The position numbers and the translations under genes are program-made. A DNA stretch of 12,443 nt, from the NCBI GenBank assembly GCA_021772705.1, contig JAJFLN010000152.1, positions 1-12,443 on the forward strand. Direction: 5' to 3'. Source of the DNA: Candidatus Cloacimonadota bacterium. Lineage in GTDB: Bacteria > Muiribacteriota > UBA6191 > JACPRK01. Below the pieces are notes generated by a model. The model was not told where the DNA came from, searched no databases, and saw only the letters and a program-made list of their open reading frames with translations. The first letter of the stretch is position 1. Every line of letters starts with the position of its first letter. This document shows positions 1 through 5,891 of this stretch, piece by piece.

Positions 1-691
1 TGCGGGCAACGGCGGCTTTCAGCGAGGCCGGGCTGGCACCGACCAGGACCAGATTCTCTCCTCGGAGATAACAGAAATCCCGCTCCCGGCCGTCCCGGGA
101 CATCACGACCAGCTCTCCCCCGCCGACGTCGCTCCGTTCGATCCGGGACCGGGACTTCTGCTGGGCCTCGAACTCCTTGAAGAAGGCCTCCAACCGATCC
201 GTATCGGGGGCGACGAGGAGCACTTCGGGCTCGTCCTCCTTGTCTGTCTCGGTCACTCCGAAGCCGAAGCCCTGGTCGAAGAGCTCCACGAAGCTGACCT
301 TCACCAGTCCCTGGTCCAGGAGCAGGTCGTTCAGCTCGGCGAGCCAGTCGGCGAAGGAGGAACCTCCCGCCAGGTCGGTCAGCCGACTCCGCTCCGCCCG
401 CATCCGGTCCGGATCTTCCGGGCCTCCGAGGAAGGGATTGTAGAAATCGAGATTGCGAACGGCTCCGTAGAGGAGCGTCCTGGCCGGAAAGTGTGCTGCC
501 CAGGTTCTGTCGAATGTGGGCCCTGCCGGGGCGGGCTCGGCTGCTGGCGGCGGGGCGGCGACGACGGCCTGGGGATCCGGCGCCTGAGGAGTCGCCGAGG
601 GCTGGTTACAACAGCCGGGAATGAGCAGCAGGCAGGCAAGGGCGAATGCCAGCCCGAGGGTGACGACCAAGTTCCTCAACATGCGAGGCAT
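1..691 (-). CDS. Predicted lipoprotein, unknown function (C-terminus cut by window edge)
   Basis: The gene starts at ATG 691 and runs off the left edge, giving 230 codons without a stop. The N-terminus (MPRMLRNLVV, then a hydrophobic stretch to residue 26) ends in a lipobox, IPGC, with the acylated cysteine at residue 27. A second in-frame ATG at 682 would also keep the signal. A Pro/Ala-rich linker (about residues 30-58) leads to a soluble domain that begins near TFDRTWAAHFPARTLLYGAV. Near the visible end, ENLVLVGASPASLKAAVA resembles the repeated motif of DUF3352-type secreted proteins, in which substrate-like domains report a score per alanine helix. That match is from memory and weak. The start lies 4 bases after the TrkA-type gene, so the two are probably cotranscribed. 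It likely acts anchored to a membrane facing the periplasm. The family is not established. Confidence 0.8.
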   Translation of the reverse strand, partial: MPRMLRNLVVTLGLAFALACLLLIPGCCNQPSATPQAPDPQAVVAAPPPAAEPAPAGPTFDRTWAAHFPARTLLYGAVRNLDFYNPFLGGPEDPDRMRAERSRLTDLAGGSSFADWLAELNDLLLDQGLVKVSFVELFDQGFGFGVTETDKEDEPEVLLVAPDTDRLEAFFKEFEAQQKSRSRIERSDVGGGELVVMSRDGRERDFCYLRGENLVLVGASPASLKAAVAR

Positions 692-695
692 CTTA

Positions 696-1376
696 TCACT
701 CGCTGGCAGGCCGCGTCACAAGCTCGATGAGGTCTGGCAAGGAGGCCGGCGTGGTGACGAACAGGATCTCTCCGCCGGACTGAACCACCGTGTCACCCCG
801 GGCGGGGGTCACCATGTCCGAGGGGTCGATGGCGGCGACGATGGTGCACTTCTTCGACAGGCCGAACTGCCTGTCCATCTCGGCGACGGTCATGCCATCC
901 AGGGCAGCTCCGGCGGGAATGGAGACCCGGAAGATGGACATCTCACCCCTGCGACCGATGGGGATGGCATCCCGTACTTGAGGGAACTGGATCTGCATGA
1001 CGATCTGGGCCAGAACCACATCGATGGCGTCGACGACCAGCGTGGCTCCGGCGAGGCGGTATGGCTCCTCGAACTGCTGATCCCGCATTCGCACGGCGAT
1101 CTGCCCCACGCCGTAGTGTTTGGCCAGGAGAGCGAAGGCCAGGTTGTCGGCGTCGCCGCGCATCATGCCGACAGCCACATCGGCCTTCCGGATTCCCGCT
1201 TCCTTCAGGCTGTCCATCGCCGTGGCGCTCCCCTCGACGGTGACGGCACCGATCCGGTGCGAGACCTGTTCGCAGAGCCGGAAATCCCGTTCCACGATCA
1301 CCACGGAGTGGCGATCCACGAGGCGGGCCGCCAGTTGCGTGCCCATGAGTCCTGCCCCAGCGATGACGATGTACAC
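696..1376 (-). CDS. TrkA-type potassium channel/transport regulator (RCK/KTN domain + TrkA-C)
   Basis: This 226-residue protein is a cytoplasmic nucleotide-binding regulator of K+ transport, of the kind that gates TrkH/KtrB-type channels. The Rossmann signature GAGLMG is at residues 7-12, and an acidic residue at the end of strand 2 (E29 in VVIVERD) fits NAD(H) ribose binding. Other TrkA-N features are VEGSAT at 48-53, ADVAVGMMRGDADNL at 66-79 and the VVDA turn at 114-117. Residues about 140-220 form a TrkA-C (RCK_C) domain. One RCK unit matches the short Ktr/single-TrkA form, not the duplicated E. coli TrkA. The start is GTG at 1376, with only a weak ribosome-binding site. It sits 32 bases past the upstream terminator, so it needs its own promoter or readthrough. 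No TrkH/KtrB partner is in the window. The family call is firm; the exact system (Trk or Ktr) is not. Confidence 0.9.
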   Translation of the reverse strand: MYIVIAGAGLMGTQLAARLVDRHSVVIVERDFRLCEQVSHRIGAVTVEGSATAMDSLKEAGIRKADVAVGMMRGDADNLAFALLAKHYGVGQIAVRMRDQQFEEPYRLAGATLVVDAIDVVLAQIVMQIQFPQVRDAIPIGRRGEMSIFRVSIPAGAALDGMTVAEMDRQFGLSKKCTIVAAIDPSDMVTPARGDTVVQSGGEILFVTTPASLPDLIELVTRPASE

Positions 1377-1407
1377 GGTCGAATAGTAACAGGTGACAGC
1401 AAGCCCG

Positions 1408-1441
1408 GAAACGACAAAGCCCCCGCCTTGCGGCGAGGGCT
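1408..1441 (-). terminator. Intrinsic terminator after the secreted-protein gene
   Basis: On the minus strand a 10-bp stem (AGCCCTCGCC / GGCGGGGGCT, one U-G wobble) is closed by a GCAA tetraloop of the GNRA type and followed by TTTGTCGTTT. It lies 71 bases past the stop codon of the gene ending at 1513 and just before the GTG of the TrkA-type gene. It should separate the two transcripts. Confidence 0.85.
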
Positions 1442-1512
1442 CTGCTTGCTGCTCTGCTGAATCTGACCCAAATCTGGGAGCGACTTCCTCGCATTTACTC
1501 TTGCGCGGCCCC

Positions 1513-2472
1513 TCAGTCCTGGAAGTCGTCCTCCGACATCATCAGGGTCTGGTCCTTGGCCTTCTCCTCGGCCTGATCCGCAACTGGGGAGGGCTCGGCG
1601 CGGTTCGGCTCCCGGGACTGCTCGGCCATCTCCTTCAGCTTGATGCTCACGGCGGAGGGAGCCCTGGCCGGCGACCGGGGCCGGGACGGCCGTCTGGCCG
1701 AGACTGCCGGGGCCGGTGCCGGCTCCACTGCAAAGGTGGGAATCCTCAACTCGCGGCTCCGGATTCGAGGGTTGAAGCCCGCTGCGTCCAGCTCGTAGGA
1801 CATGGCTGACACTTCCGAGATGGTCGTGCCTTCCGTGGCGACGAGGGTGAAGGTGGATGCCTTGGTCATGGTCACGTTCGGATAGCCGACTCGCAGCACA
1901 TCCTGCTCGATAGTGTTGCGAACCTCTCTCAGGTTGTTGGCGACGGAGTAGGACTGGAAGGAGGCCGTCGAGGCCAGGAGGACAATCTTGACGCTGGTCA
2001 GGTTCTCCATGCGCGCCGTAACAGCCTGGACATCGTAGCCCTTGCCCTGCAGCCTGCGGCTGATGTCACGACCCATCCGATCCTGAAGCTCCCGGGTCTC
2101 CTCGTCGAAGAGGCGGGGGCCGGAGGTGATTCCCCGGCTCGAGGTGCCGTAGCCGGCGTCGTCGGTGACAGCCGATGCCACCTGTCGCGTGCTGTAGACA
2201 CGGACATTCCGGGTGGTACCCGATGCTGTGCTAGACGACTTCTTGGCCGCCATGGGCTTGGCCATGACAGAACTCTCGATGCGTCCTACTCCCTTGCCGA
2301 TGGAGGGCGGGAAGATCGTGGCGATCTCCCGGAGCATATCGTCACCGAACCCCATGTCCATGGCCTGCTGGTGGACGTTCTTCAACTCCACAGCGTGAGC
2401 TGAGGCCGTCAGAAGGCCTGCAGTCATGAGGGTGATTGTGGTCAGTTTTGCTAGATCTCCGCGAACATGCAT
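1513..2472 (-). CDS. Unrecognised secreted protein with signal peptide
   Basis: The 319-residue protein starts at ATG 2472. That start is favoured because an AAGGGAGG Shine-Dalgarno lies 9 bases upstream, and because the longer open frame would run into the preceding gene. A classical signal peptide covers residues 1-27, with likely cleavage after SAHA. The mature protein begins VELKNVHQQ. Residues about 120-245 look like one folded domain with amphipathic helices (LQDRMGRDISRRLQGKGYDV) alternating with beta-prone segments (SVKIVLLAS, TFTLVATEG). A Pro/Ala/Arg linker (250-275) and a charged tail ending in SEDDFQD follow. I recognise no family. It has no lipobox and no second membrane segment, so it is probably periplasmic or exported. 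It lies downstream of the O-antigen-ligase-like gene with a 118-base gap and ends before a strong terminator. Confidence 0.85.
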   Translation of the reverse strand: MHVRGDLAKLTTITLMTAGLLTASAHAVELKNVHQQAMDMGFGDDMLREIATIFPPSIGKGVGRIESSVMAKPMAAKKSSSTASGTTRNVRVYSTRQVASAVTDDAGYGTSSRGITSGPRLFDEETRELQDRMGRDISRRLQGKGYDVQAVTARMENLTSVKIVLLASTASFQSYSVANNLREVRNTIEQDVLRVGYPNVTMTKASTFTLVATEGTTISEVSAMSYELDAAGFNPRIRSRELRIPTFAVEPAPAPAVSARRPSRPRSPARAPSAVSIKLKEMAEQSREPNRAEPSPVADQAEEKAKDQTLMMSEDDFQD

Positions 2473-2481
2473 CTTCAGGGG

Positions 2482-2489
2482 CCTCCCTT
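2482..2489 (-). promoter_or_regulatory. Shine-Dalgarno fixing the start of the secreted protein
   Basis: AAGGGAGG on the minus strand, 9 bases before ATG 2472. It decides the 319-residue start over the 403-residue open frame that begins at 2724. Confidence 0.8.
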
Positions 2490-2590
2490 GAAAACGACCC
2501 GAAAAGGTGTGGAGAGAATCGGTGGGGCCAACCGGGCAACACCTCTCCACTATACGGCGTATCGGCAGGGACAGACCGGGAGTGGAGTGT

Positions 2591-4450
2591 TCAGGGCAGC
2601 TCGAGCTGCCGAATGAGGCCCTCAATTCCGGCCGTTGGGCCACCCAGATCCCTGGCCTGCAAAGCCATGTCGAGTGCTTCCTTCCGTCTGCCGGCAGCCG
2701 CAAAAGCACGGGAGCAAGTGACAAGATTCACCGGATCCGCTCGATTCATGTCATACCCGTGCCGGGCCTGGACATGAGCAGCCTCGGACCAGCCCATTGC
2801 CAGATAGACCTCCGTCCGGTTTCGAGAGACCTCGGCGTACCCGGGAGACAGGGCCTCCGTCAGGAGGTAGCCTGCCTGGGATCGAGTCAGATCGCCGCCC
2901 AGGGCCATCAGTCCCGCCGCCCGGTACCGCGGCGCCGGCTCCATTGGAGAGACCTGGATCGCCCGCTCCAGATCGTCCAGGGCCGTCCGCATCCAACCTG
3001 ACCTGTTCGACGCCGGCCCCCGGTCCATCAGAGCCCTGCCGGACCGAAGAAGCTCGCTGGCCCGGGATTGGGGCCGGGCGAGTCCGAACCCGGCCAGGCA
3101 GAGCGCCGCCACAATCATGCAGAGCAGGGGCAGCCCGGGCCGCCGGGCCACTCCGGGAGCAGGCTCTCCCGTCCCCTCCGCGGGCAGGGCCAGAAGGACC
3201 GCGGCCAGGGCTGCCAGAGGAGTGACGCAGAGCGTCACGGAGAAGAGGTTCTGAGCTCCCAGACCGGCCAGGGCAAGGTGCCTGGCCTCGATCTTCCCTG
3301 TGTCTCGAACCAGGCAGAGGATCAGATACCCGAACAGGAAGAGCGCCGGCAGGCCGCCGACGGCCGCCAGGTGGAGCGGGAAGTCGTGAGCATAGTCATT
3401 CACGTGTGTTAGACCCGTGGCCCGATAGTCCCTGGGCCGGAAGGCGGGGAACGTCTCCCCGAAGCTCCCGGGGCCCTGCCCCGTCAGAGGCCGGTCGGCA
3501 GCCATTGCCAGGGCGCCCTGCCAGATCACCAGCCGTTGCTGGAGCGTGGCCGTTCGGAACAGCTTCGCGCCGATCCAGGGGGCCGCAGCCAGCAGGAGCA
3601 ATGCCGCCACGACGGCTGCCAGGCCCACTCTCCACGCTGGCAGCCGGGGCCGATCCACCAGTCGAGTCAAACCGGCCTGGATGGCCCAGCCCAGCCAGGC
3701 GGCCCTAGAGAAGGTGGCGAAGAGGGCCGCCAGCAGGAGAACCTCGACCACCTTCCAGCCCCACCGGAGCGGGCTCTGTCGCCGCAGAAGACCGGCGAAA
3801 GGCAGGGCCGCCAGAAGCCAGAACGCCAGGTAGTCCGGATTGCCGAGGGTCCCGGCCAGGGAACGGGCAGCCCAGCCTTCGGGGGCGACGAAGGCGATCC
3901 CCGTCCAGCGGGGAAACAGGAGCTGCAAGGTCCCGAGCAAGGCTGCTGTCAACGCCACCAAGGGTATCACCCGCGAGACCGCCTCCCGTCCTCGCCCGTT
4001 CAGGGAGAGCCGGATTGCGGCGTAGATCGCCAGCAGGAGAGTCCCGTCGACGAGGGACGCCCGGGACGCCCAGGGATAGGGGGAGAGAAGAGTCAAGACA
4101 GCCAGCCCGATCCAGGCGGCTGCCACGGCGCGGTCCGTCTGAATCGGCCTGAAGCCAGGGCCCCTCCGCCCTCCCGGACCATATGGCCGTCGGCTCCGTT
4201 CATCCCCCCTTCGACGTGGCTCAGGACATGCTTCGGCGCGGCTCAGGACGAACAGGTTGGGAAAACTTGGCCATTCAGTCGTCTTGGACTCATGCTTCCA
4301 TAGCAGCTCGACGGCCAGGAGGACCCAGATGACCGCTGTCACCAGCCAGGCGAAGACGATCTTCGGCTCATTGGGATCGTAGCTCTTCAGGGAGAACGCC
4401 AGACCCAGCACACCCAGGAGCGCGAGCACACCCACCGCCGAGGGCTTCAA
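2591..4450 (-). CDS. O-antigen ligase/polymerase-like membrane protein (Wzy_C type) with C-terminal TPR-like region
   Basis: This 619-residue polytopic membrane protein has the layout of the O-antigen ligase (WaaL/RfaL) and polymerase superfamily, which transfers or polymerises undecaprenyl-linked glycans at the outer face of the inner membrane. Hydrophobic segments lie at about 6-22, 31-50, 108-125, 133-148, 161-180, 203-222, 233-257, 275-292, 360-382, 393-422 and 437-457. Family landmarks are GNPDYLAFWL at 203-212, TFSRAAWLGW at 246-255, RLVIWQGAL..DRPLTGQGPGSF at 306-330 (a large extracytoplasmic loop) and HVNDYAHDF at 349-357. Residues about 460-619 are soluble helical repeats resembling TPRs (for example ALDDLERAIQVSP, EALDMALQARDLG). 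The start is a TTG at 4450 without a clear ribosome-binding site; GTG codons at residues 6 and 8 are alternatives. Residues about 68-90 in the loop after the second membrane segment come from a dispersed repeat. Whether it ligates or polymerises cannot be told. Confidence 0.8.
   Translation of the reverse strand: MKPSAVGVLALLGVLGLAFSLKSYDPNEPKIVFAWLVTAVIWVLLAVELLWKHESKTTEWPSFPNLFVLSRAEACPEPRRRGDERSRRPYGPGGRRGPGFRPIQTDRAVAAAWIGLAVLTLLSPYPWASRASLVDGTLLLAIYAAIRLSLNGRGREAVSRVIPLVALTAALLGTLQLLFPRWTGIAFVAPEGWAARSLAGTLGNPDYLAFWLLAALPFAGLLRRQSPLRWGWKVVEVLLLAALFATFSRAAWLGWAIQAGLTRLVDRPRLPAWRVGLAAVVAALLLLAAAPWIGAKLFRTATLQQRLVIWQGALAMAADRPLTGQGPGSFGETFPAFRPRDYRATGLTHVNDYAHDFPLHLAAVGGLPALFLFGYLILCLVRDTGKIEARHLALAGLGAQNLFSVTLCVTPLAALAAVLLALPAEGTGEPAPGVARRPGLPLLCMIVAALCLAGFGLARPQSRASELLRSGRALMDRGPASNRSGWMRTALDDLERAIQVSPMEPAPRYRAAGLMALGGDLTRSQAGYLLTEALSPGYAEVSRNRTEVYLAMGWSEAAHVQARHGYDMNRADPVNLVTCSRAFAAAGRRKEALDMALQARDLGGPTAGIEGLIRQLELP
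4181..4248. repeat. REP-like dispersed repeat, copy A, inside the ligase-like gene
   Basis: Two tandem half-units of the form CTTCGRCGYGGCTCAGGAC are preceded by ATATGGCCG and CTCCGTTCATCCCC. It aligns with copy B at 4498-4558 and shares an identical 20-base core, GTGGCTCAGGACATGCTTCG (4216-4235 here). It is read in frame on the minus strand as ligase residues about 68-90, including RAEACPEPRRRGDERSRRPY. Exact ends are uncertain. Peptides of this kind are, from memory, common in predicted proteins of high-GC genomes that carry this repeat. Confidence 0.8.
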
Positions 4451-4497
4451 GCGCCGCCCCCCGGGTTGACCTGGCCCCCCGCCGATGGGCTCAGACG

Positions 4498-4558
4498 ATA
4501 TGGCCGCTCGCTCCGTTCATCCCCTTCGGCGTGGCTCAGGACATGCTTCGACAGGCTC
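4498..4558. repeat. REP-like dispersed repeat, copy B, intergenic
   Basis: This copy starts ATATGGCCG and carries CTCCGTTCATCCCC and the core GTGGCTCAGGACATGCTTCG (4531-4550) that is identical to copy A. It ends with a shortened second half-unit, CTTCGACAGGCTC. It lies 48 bases upstream of the start of the gene that contains copy A, in the same orientation. Confidence 0.8.
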
Positions 4559-4598
4559 CAAAGAAACAGCTTCGAGTGTGCCTGTGGCTCCACTTTCA

Positions 4599-4618
4599 GG
4601 ATACATGTCCCGTAGAGG
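4599..4618. repeat. Solo, decayed copy of the MITE terminal inverted repeat
   Basis: These 20 bases match the outer 20 bases of the left arm of the element at 4861 in 17 positions; all three differences are A/G transitions. The central 12 bases, CATGTCCCGTAG, are identical. No partner arm is nearby, so this is probably a remnant or an end captured by rearrangement. Confidence 0.6.
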
Positions 4619-4621
4619 CAA

Positions 4622-4657
4622 CACGGAGATCGCAGAGGTCGCGGAGACACAGAGGCC
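4622..4657. repeat. Four-unit degenerate 9-nt tandem repeat
   Basis: The units read CACGGAGAT, CGCAGAGGT, CGCGGAGAC and ACAGAGGCC, which fits a loose CRCRGAGRY pattern. Such CACAGAG-type arrays are, from memory, a common intergenic repeat in environmental bacterial genomes. It begins 3 bases after the solo inverted-repeat arm. Confidence 0.55.
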
Positions 4658-4850
4658 TTCTTGGGGGGCCGGGTTCCTCGTTTCTGAATACTGATCCGAG
4701 GCACCTCCCGGACAAAGTGGCATCCCCTGATCGCCGGGTCAGATGGAACCGGCCTTCGGCCCTTCCGGGAAGAAACCTCCGTGTCCCATCTGTGATCTCC
4801 GGAAACTCTGTTTAACGTCACGTGCGATCTCATCTGATGCCACCGACACA

Positions 4851-4860
4851 CTCACCCGCC
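4851..4860. repeat. Left target-site duplication of the MITE-like element
   Basis: CTCACCCGCC, directly abutting the left arm and identical to 4978-4987. Confidence 0.75.
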
Positions 4861-4977
4861 GGGTGCATGTCCCGTAGGGGGTCCCCTGGCCTATTCCGGA
4901 TCCGGTCGCCCCACTTGGGATCCCCGCAACCATCGGGGGGCGAACGGAGGAGGGGACCCCCTACGGGACATGCACCC
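4861..4977. mobile_element. 117-bp MITE-like element with perfect 27-bp terminal inverted repeats
   Basis: The left arm (4861-4887, beginning GGGTGCATGTCCCGTAGG) is the exact reverse complement of the right arm (4951-4977). The 63-base interior is partly palindromic: CCGGTCGCCCC near 4905 pairs with GGGGCGAACGG near 4937 apart from one base. It has no coding capacity. Exact 10-base direct repeats abut both arms, as expected for a target-site duplication. This is a non-autonomous element that a transposase elsewhere would have mobilised; the parent family is unknown. A 10-bp duplication would suit IS4-related enzymes, but that is a guess. The right end lies 17 bases before the -35 box of the downstream promoter. 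As RNA it would form a very stable hairpin on either strand. Confidence 0.85.
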
Positions 4978-4987
4978 CTCACCCGCC
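4978..4987. repeat. Right target-site duplication of the MITE-like element
   Basis: CTCACCCGCC, abutting the right arm and identical to 4851-4860. Confidence 0.75.
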
Positions 4988-4994
4988 CCCCGCC

Positions 4995-5024
4995 TTGACA
5001 GCCTCATGGGGGGGAAGACATCAT
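4995..5024 (+). promoter_or_regulatory. Candidate sigma70 promoter of the sugar-salvage operon
   Basis: A perfect -35 box TTGACA (4995-5000) is followed after 18 bases by CATCAT (5019-5024), which matches TATAAT in 4 of 6 positions. Transcription would start near 5031, leaving a leader of about 40 bases before the permease ATG. The MITE-like element lies immediately upstream. Confidence 0.5.
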
Positions 5025-5072
5025 AGAGCACCGGGTCCGCGGGGAGCCGGGACACCCTCCGGGACTTTCTTC

Positions 5073-5891
5073 ATGCTGGCTCGCCCTTTCCTCTATACGC
5101 TGCTGACCCTCTGGGCACTCCTGTCCTTGTTTCCCCTGGCCTGGATGTTCCTGACGGCCTTCGAGAAGCCCGAGCTGATCCGGTCCACGGCGCTGCTGCC
5201 CGTCAGCAGCTGGTCCGATCTGGGCCTGGAGAATTTCCAGATCCTCTGGAAGCACGCACAGATGACTCGGTGGTTCGTGAACACCGTCCTGGTCTGCGTG
5301 GCCGCCACGGTGCTCCACGTCCTCTTCGATGCCATGGCGGGATACGCCTTCGCCCGGAAGGAGTTTGCCGGCAAGAGCCTGATCTTCTGGCTCGTCCTGG
5401 GAACCATGATGATCCCCGGTCAGGTCCTTATCGTCCCCTTGTTCCTGCTGATGCGCAACTTCGGGCTCATCGACACCCTGGCGGCGGTCATCCTGCCCTC
5501 CCTGTCGAGTCCCTTCGGGATCTTCATGATGCGGCAGTTCATGCGCAACCTGCCCAGGGACCTCCTCGACGCCGCCCGGATTGACGGCTGCTCCGAGTTC
5601 GGCATCTTCTGGCGTATCGTGGTGCCCATCTCGGCGCCGGCCATGGCCACTCTGGGCATCTTCGTGTTCATGAGCACGTGGAACGCCTTCCTCTGGCCCC
5701 TGGTGGTGCTGTTCAGCGCCGAGAACTACACTCTGTCCGTAGGCCTGGCCACACTTCAGGGCAAACACACCATCGATTACGGATTGCTCATGGCCGGCGC
5801 CACCGTGACAGCCCTGCCCATGATCCTGGCATTCCTATTCATGTCCCGGTTCGTCGTGAGAGGACTCTCGGCGGGAGCCGTGAAGGGATGA
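5073..5891 (+). CDS. Carbohydrate ABC transporter permease, MalG type
   Basis: This 272-residue inner-membrane permease belongs to the CUT1/MalG family, which normally pairs with a MalF-type permease, a periplasmic binding protein and an ATPase. Membrane segments are visible at about 6-27, 69-90, 104-127, 133-153, 187-207 and 240-262. The EAA loop that contacts the ATPase is at about 163-187, with DAARIDG at 166-172 followed by FWRIVVPISAPA. The start at ATG 5073 gives the short cytoplasmic N-terminus usual for the family. The open frame extends up to a TTG at 4995, but that codon is the promoter -35 box and the extra residues look like nothing. No good Shine-Dalgarno precedes 5073. It is the first gene of the operon and overlaps the kinase as ATGA. 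The substrate is inferred from neighbours to be a MurNAc- or GlcNAc-containing sugar. Its partner subunits are absent here, which is odd for a first gene. Confidence 0.9.
   Translation: MLARPFLYTLLTLWALLSLFPLAWMFLTAFEKPELIRSTALLPVSSWSDLGLENFQILWKHAQMTRWFVNTVLVCVAATVLHVLFDAMAGYAFARKEFAGKSLIFWLVLGTMMIPGQVLIVPLFLLMRNFGLIDTLAAVILPSLSSPFGIFMMRQFMRNLPRDLLDAARIDGCSEFGIFWRIVVPISAPAMATLGIFVFMSTWNAFLWPLVVLFSAENYTLSVGLATLQGKHTIDYGLLMAGATVTALPMILAFLFMSRFVVRGLSAGAVKG

Larger units (their letters stand above)
4451..5072. other. Divergent 622-base intergenic region, repeat-rich, no credible gene
   Basis: It separates the minus-strand ligase-like gene from the plus-strand sugar-salvage operon. It holds REP-like copy B, a solo inverted-repeat arm, a 9-nt tandem array, a MITE-like element with target duplication, and a promoter. 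Between 4660 and 4850 I see nothing recognisable. The short open frames here are encoded by the repeats and lack ribosome-binding sites. No remnant of the missing ABC-importer genes was recognised. Confidence 0.75.

Noticed and set aside
621..1460. Plus-strand 279-codon open frame opposite the TrkA-type gene
   Set aside because: It is an antisense shadow; the TrkA-N and TrkA-C motifs are on the minus strand.
2549..2577. Minus-strand TATAGT as a -10 box for the secreted-protein gene
   Set aside because: Nothing resembling a -35 box lies 16-18 bases upstream and there is no extended -10.
2473..2724. Longer 403-residue reading frame of the secreted protein, starting at 2724
   Set aside because: It would overlap the end of the ligase-like gene and bury the signal peptide. 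A strong Shine-Dalgarno supports ATG 2472.
3536..4303. Plus-strand 255-codon open frame opposite the ligase-like gene
   Set aside because: Its composition is typical of antisense shadow frames; the minus strand encodes the membrane protein with family motifs.
4622..4657. CRISPR-like array
   Set aside because: The units are 9 nt, contiguous and degenerate, with no spacers and no cas genes in the window.
4447..4851. Minus-strand open frame of 134 codons upstream of the ligase-like gene
   Set aside because: It is composed of repeat copy B, the 9-nt array and the solo transposon arm read through. It has no ribosome-binding site and no recognisable domain.
4995..5072. TTG start giving the permease 26 extra residues
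   Set aside because: The codon is the -35 box of the candidate promoter, and the extra residues do not resemble any permease N-terminus.
5004..5768. Minus-strand 254-codon open frame opposite the permease
   Set aside because: It is a shadow frame of GC-rich coding DNA: low hydrophobicity, Gln/Gly/His-rich composition and no domain. The opposite strand is clearly coding.
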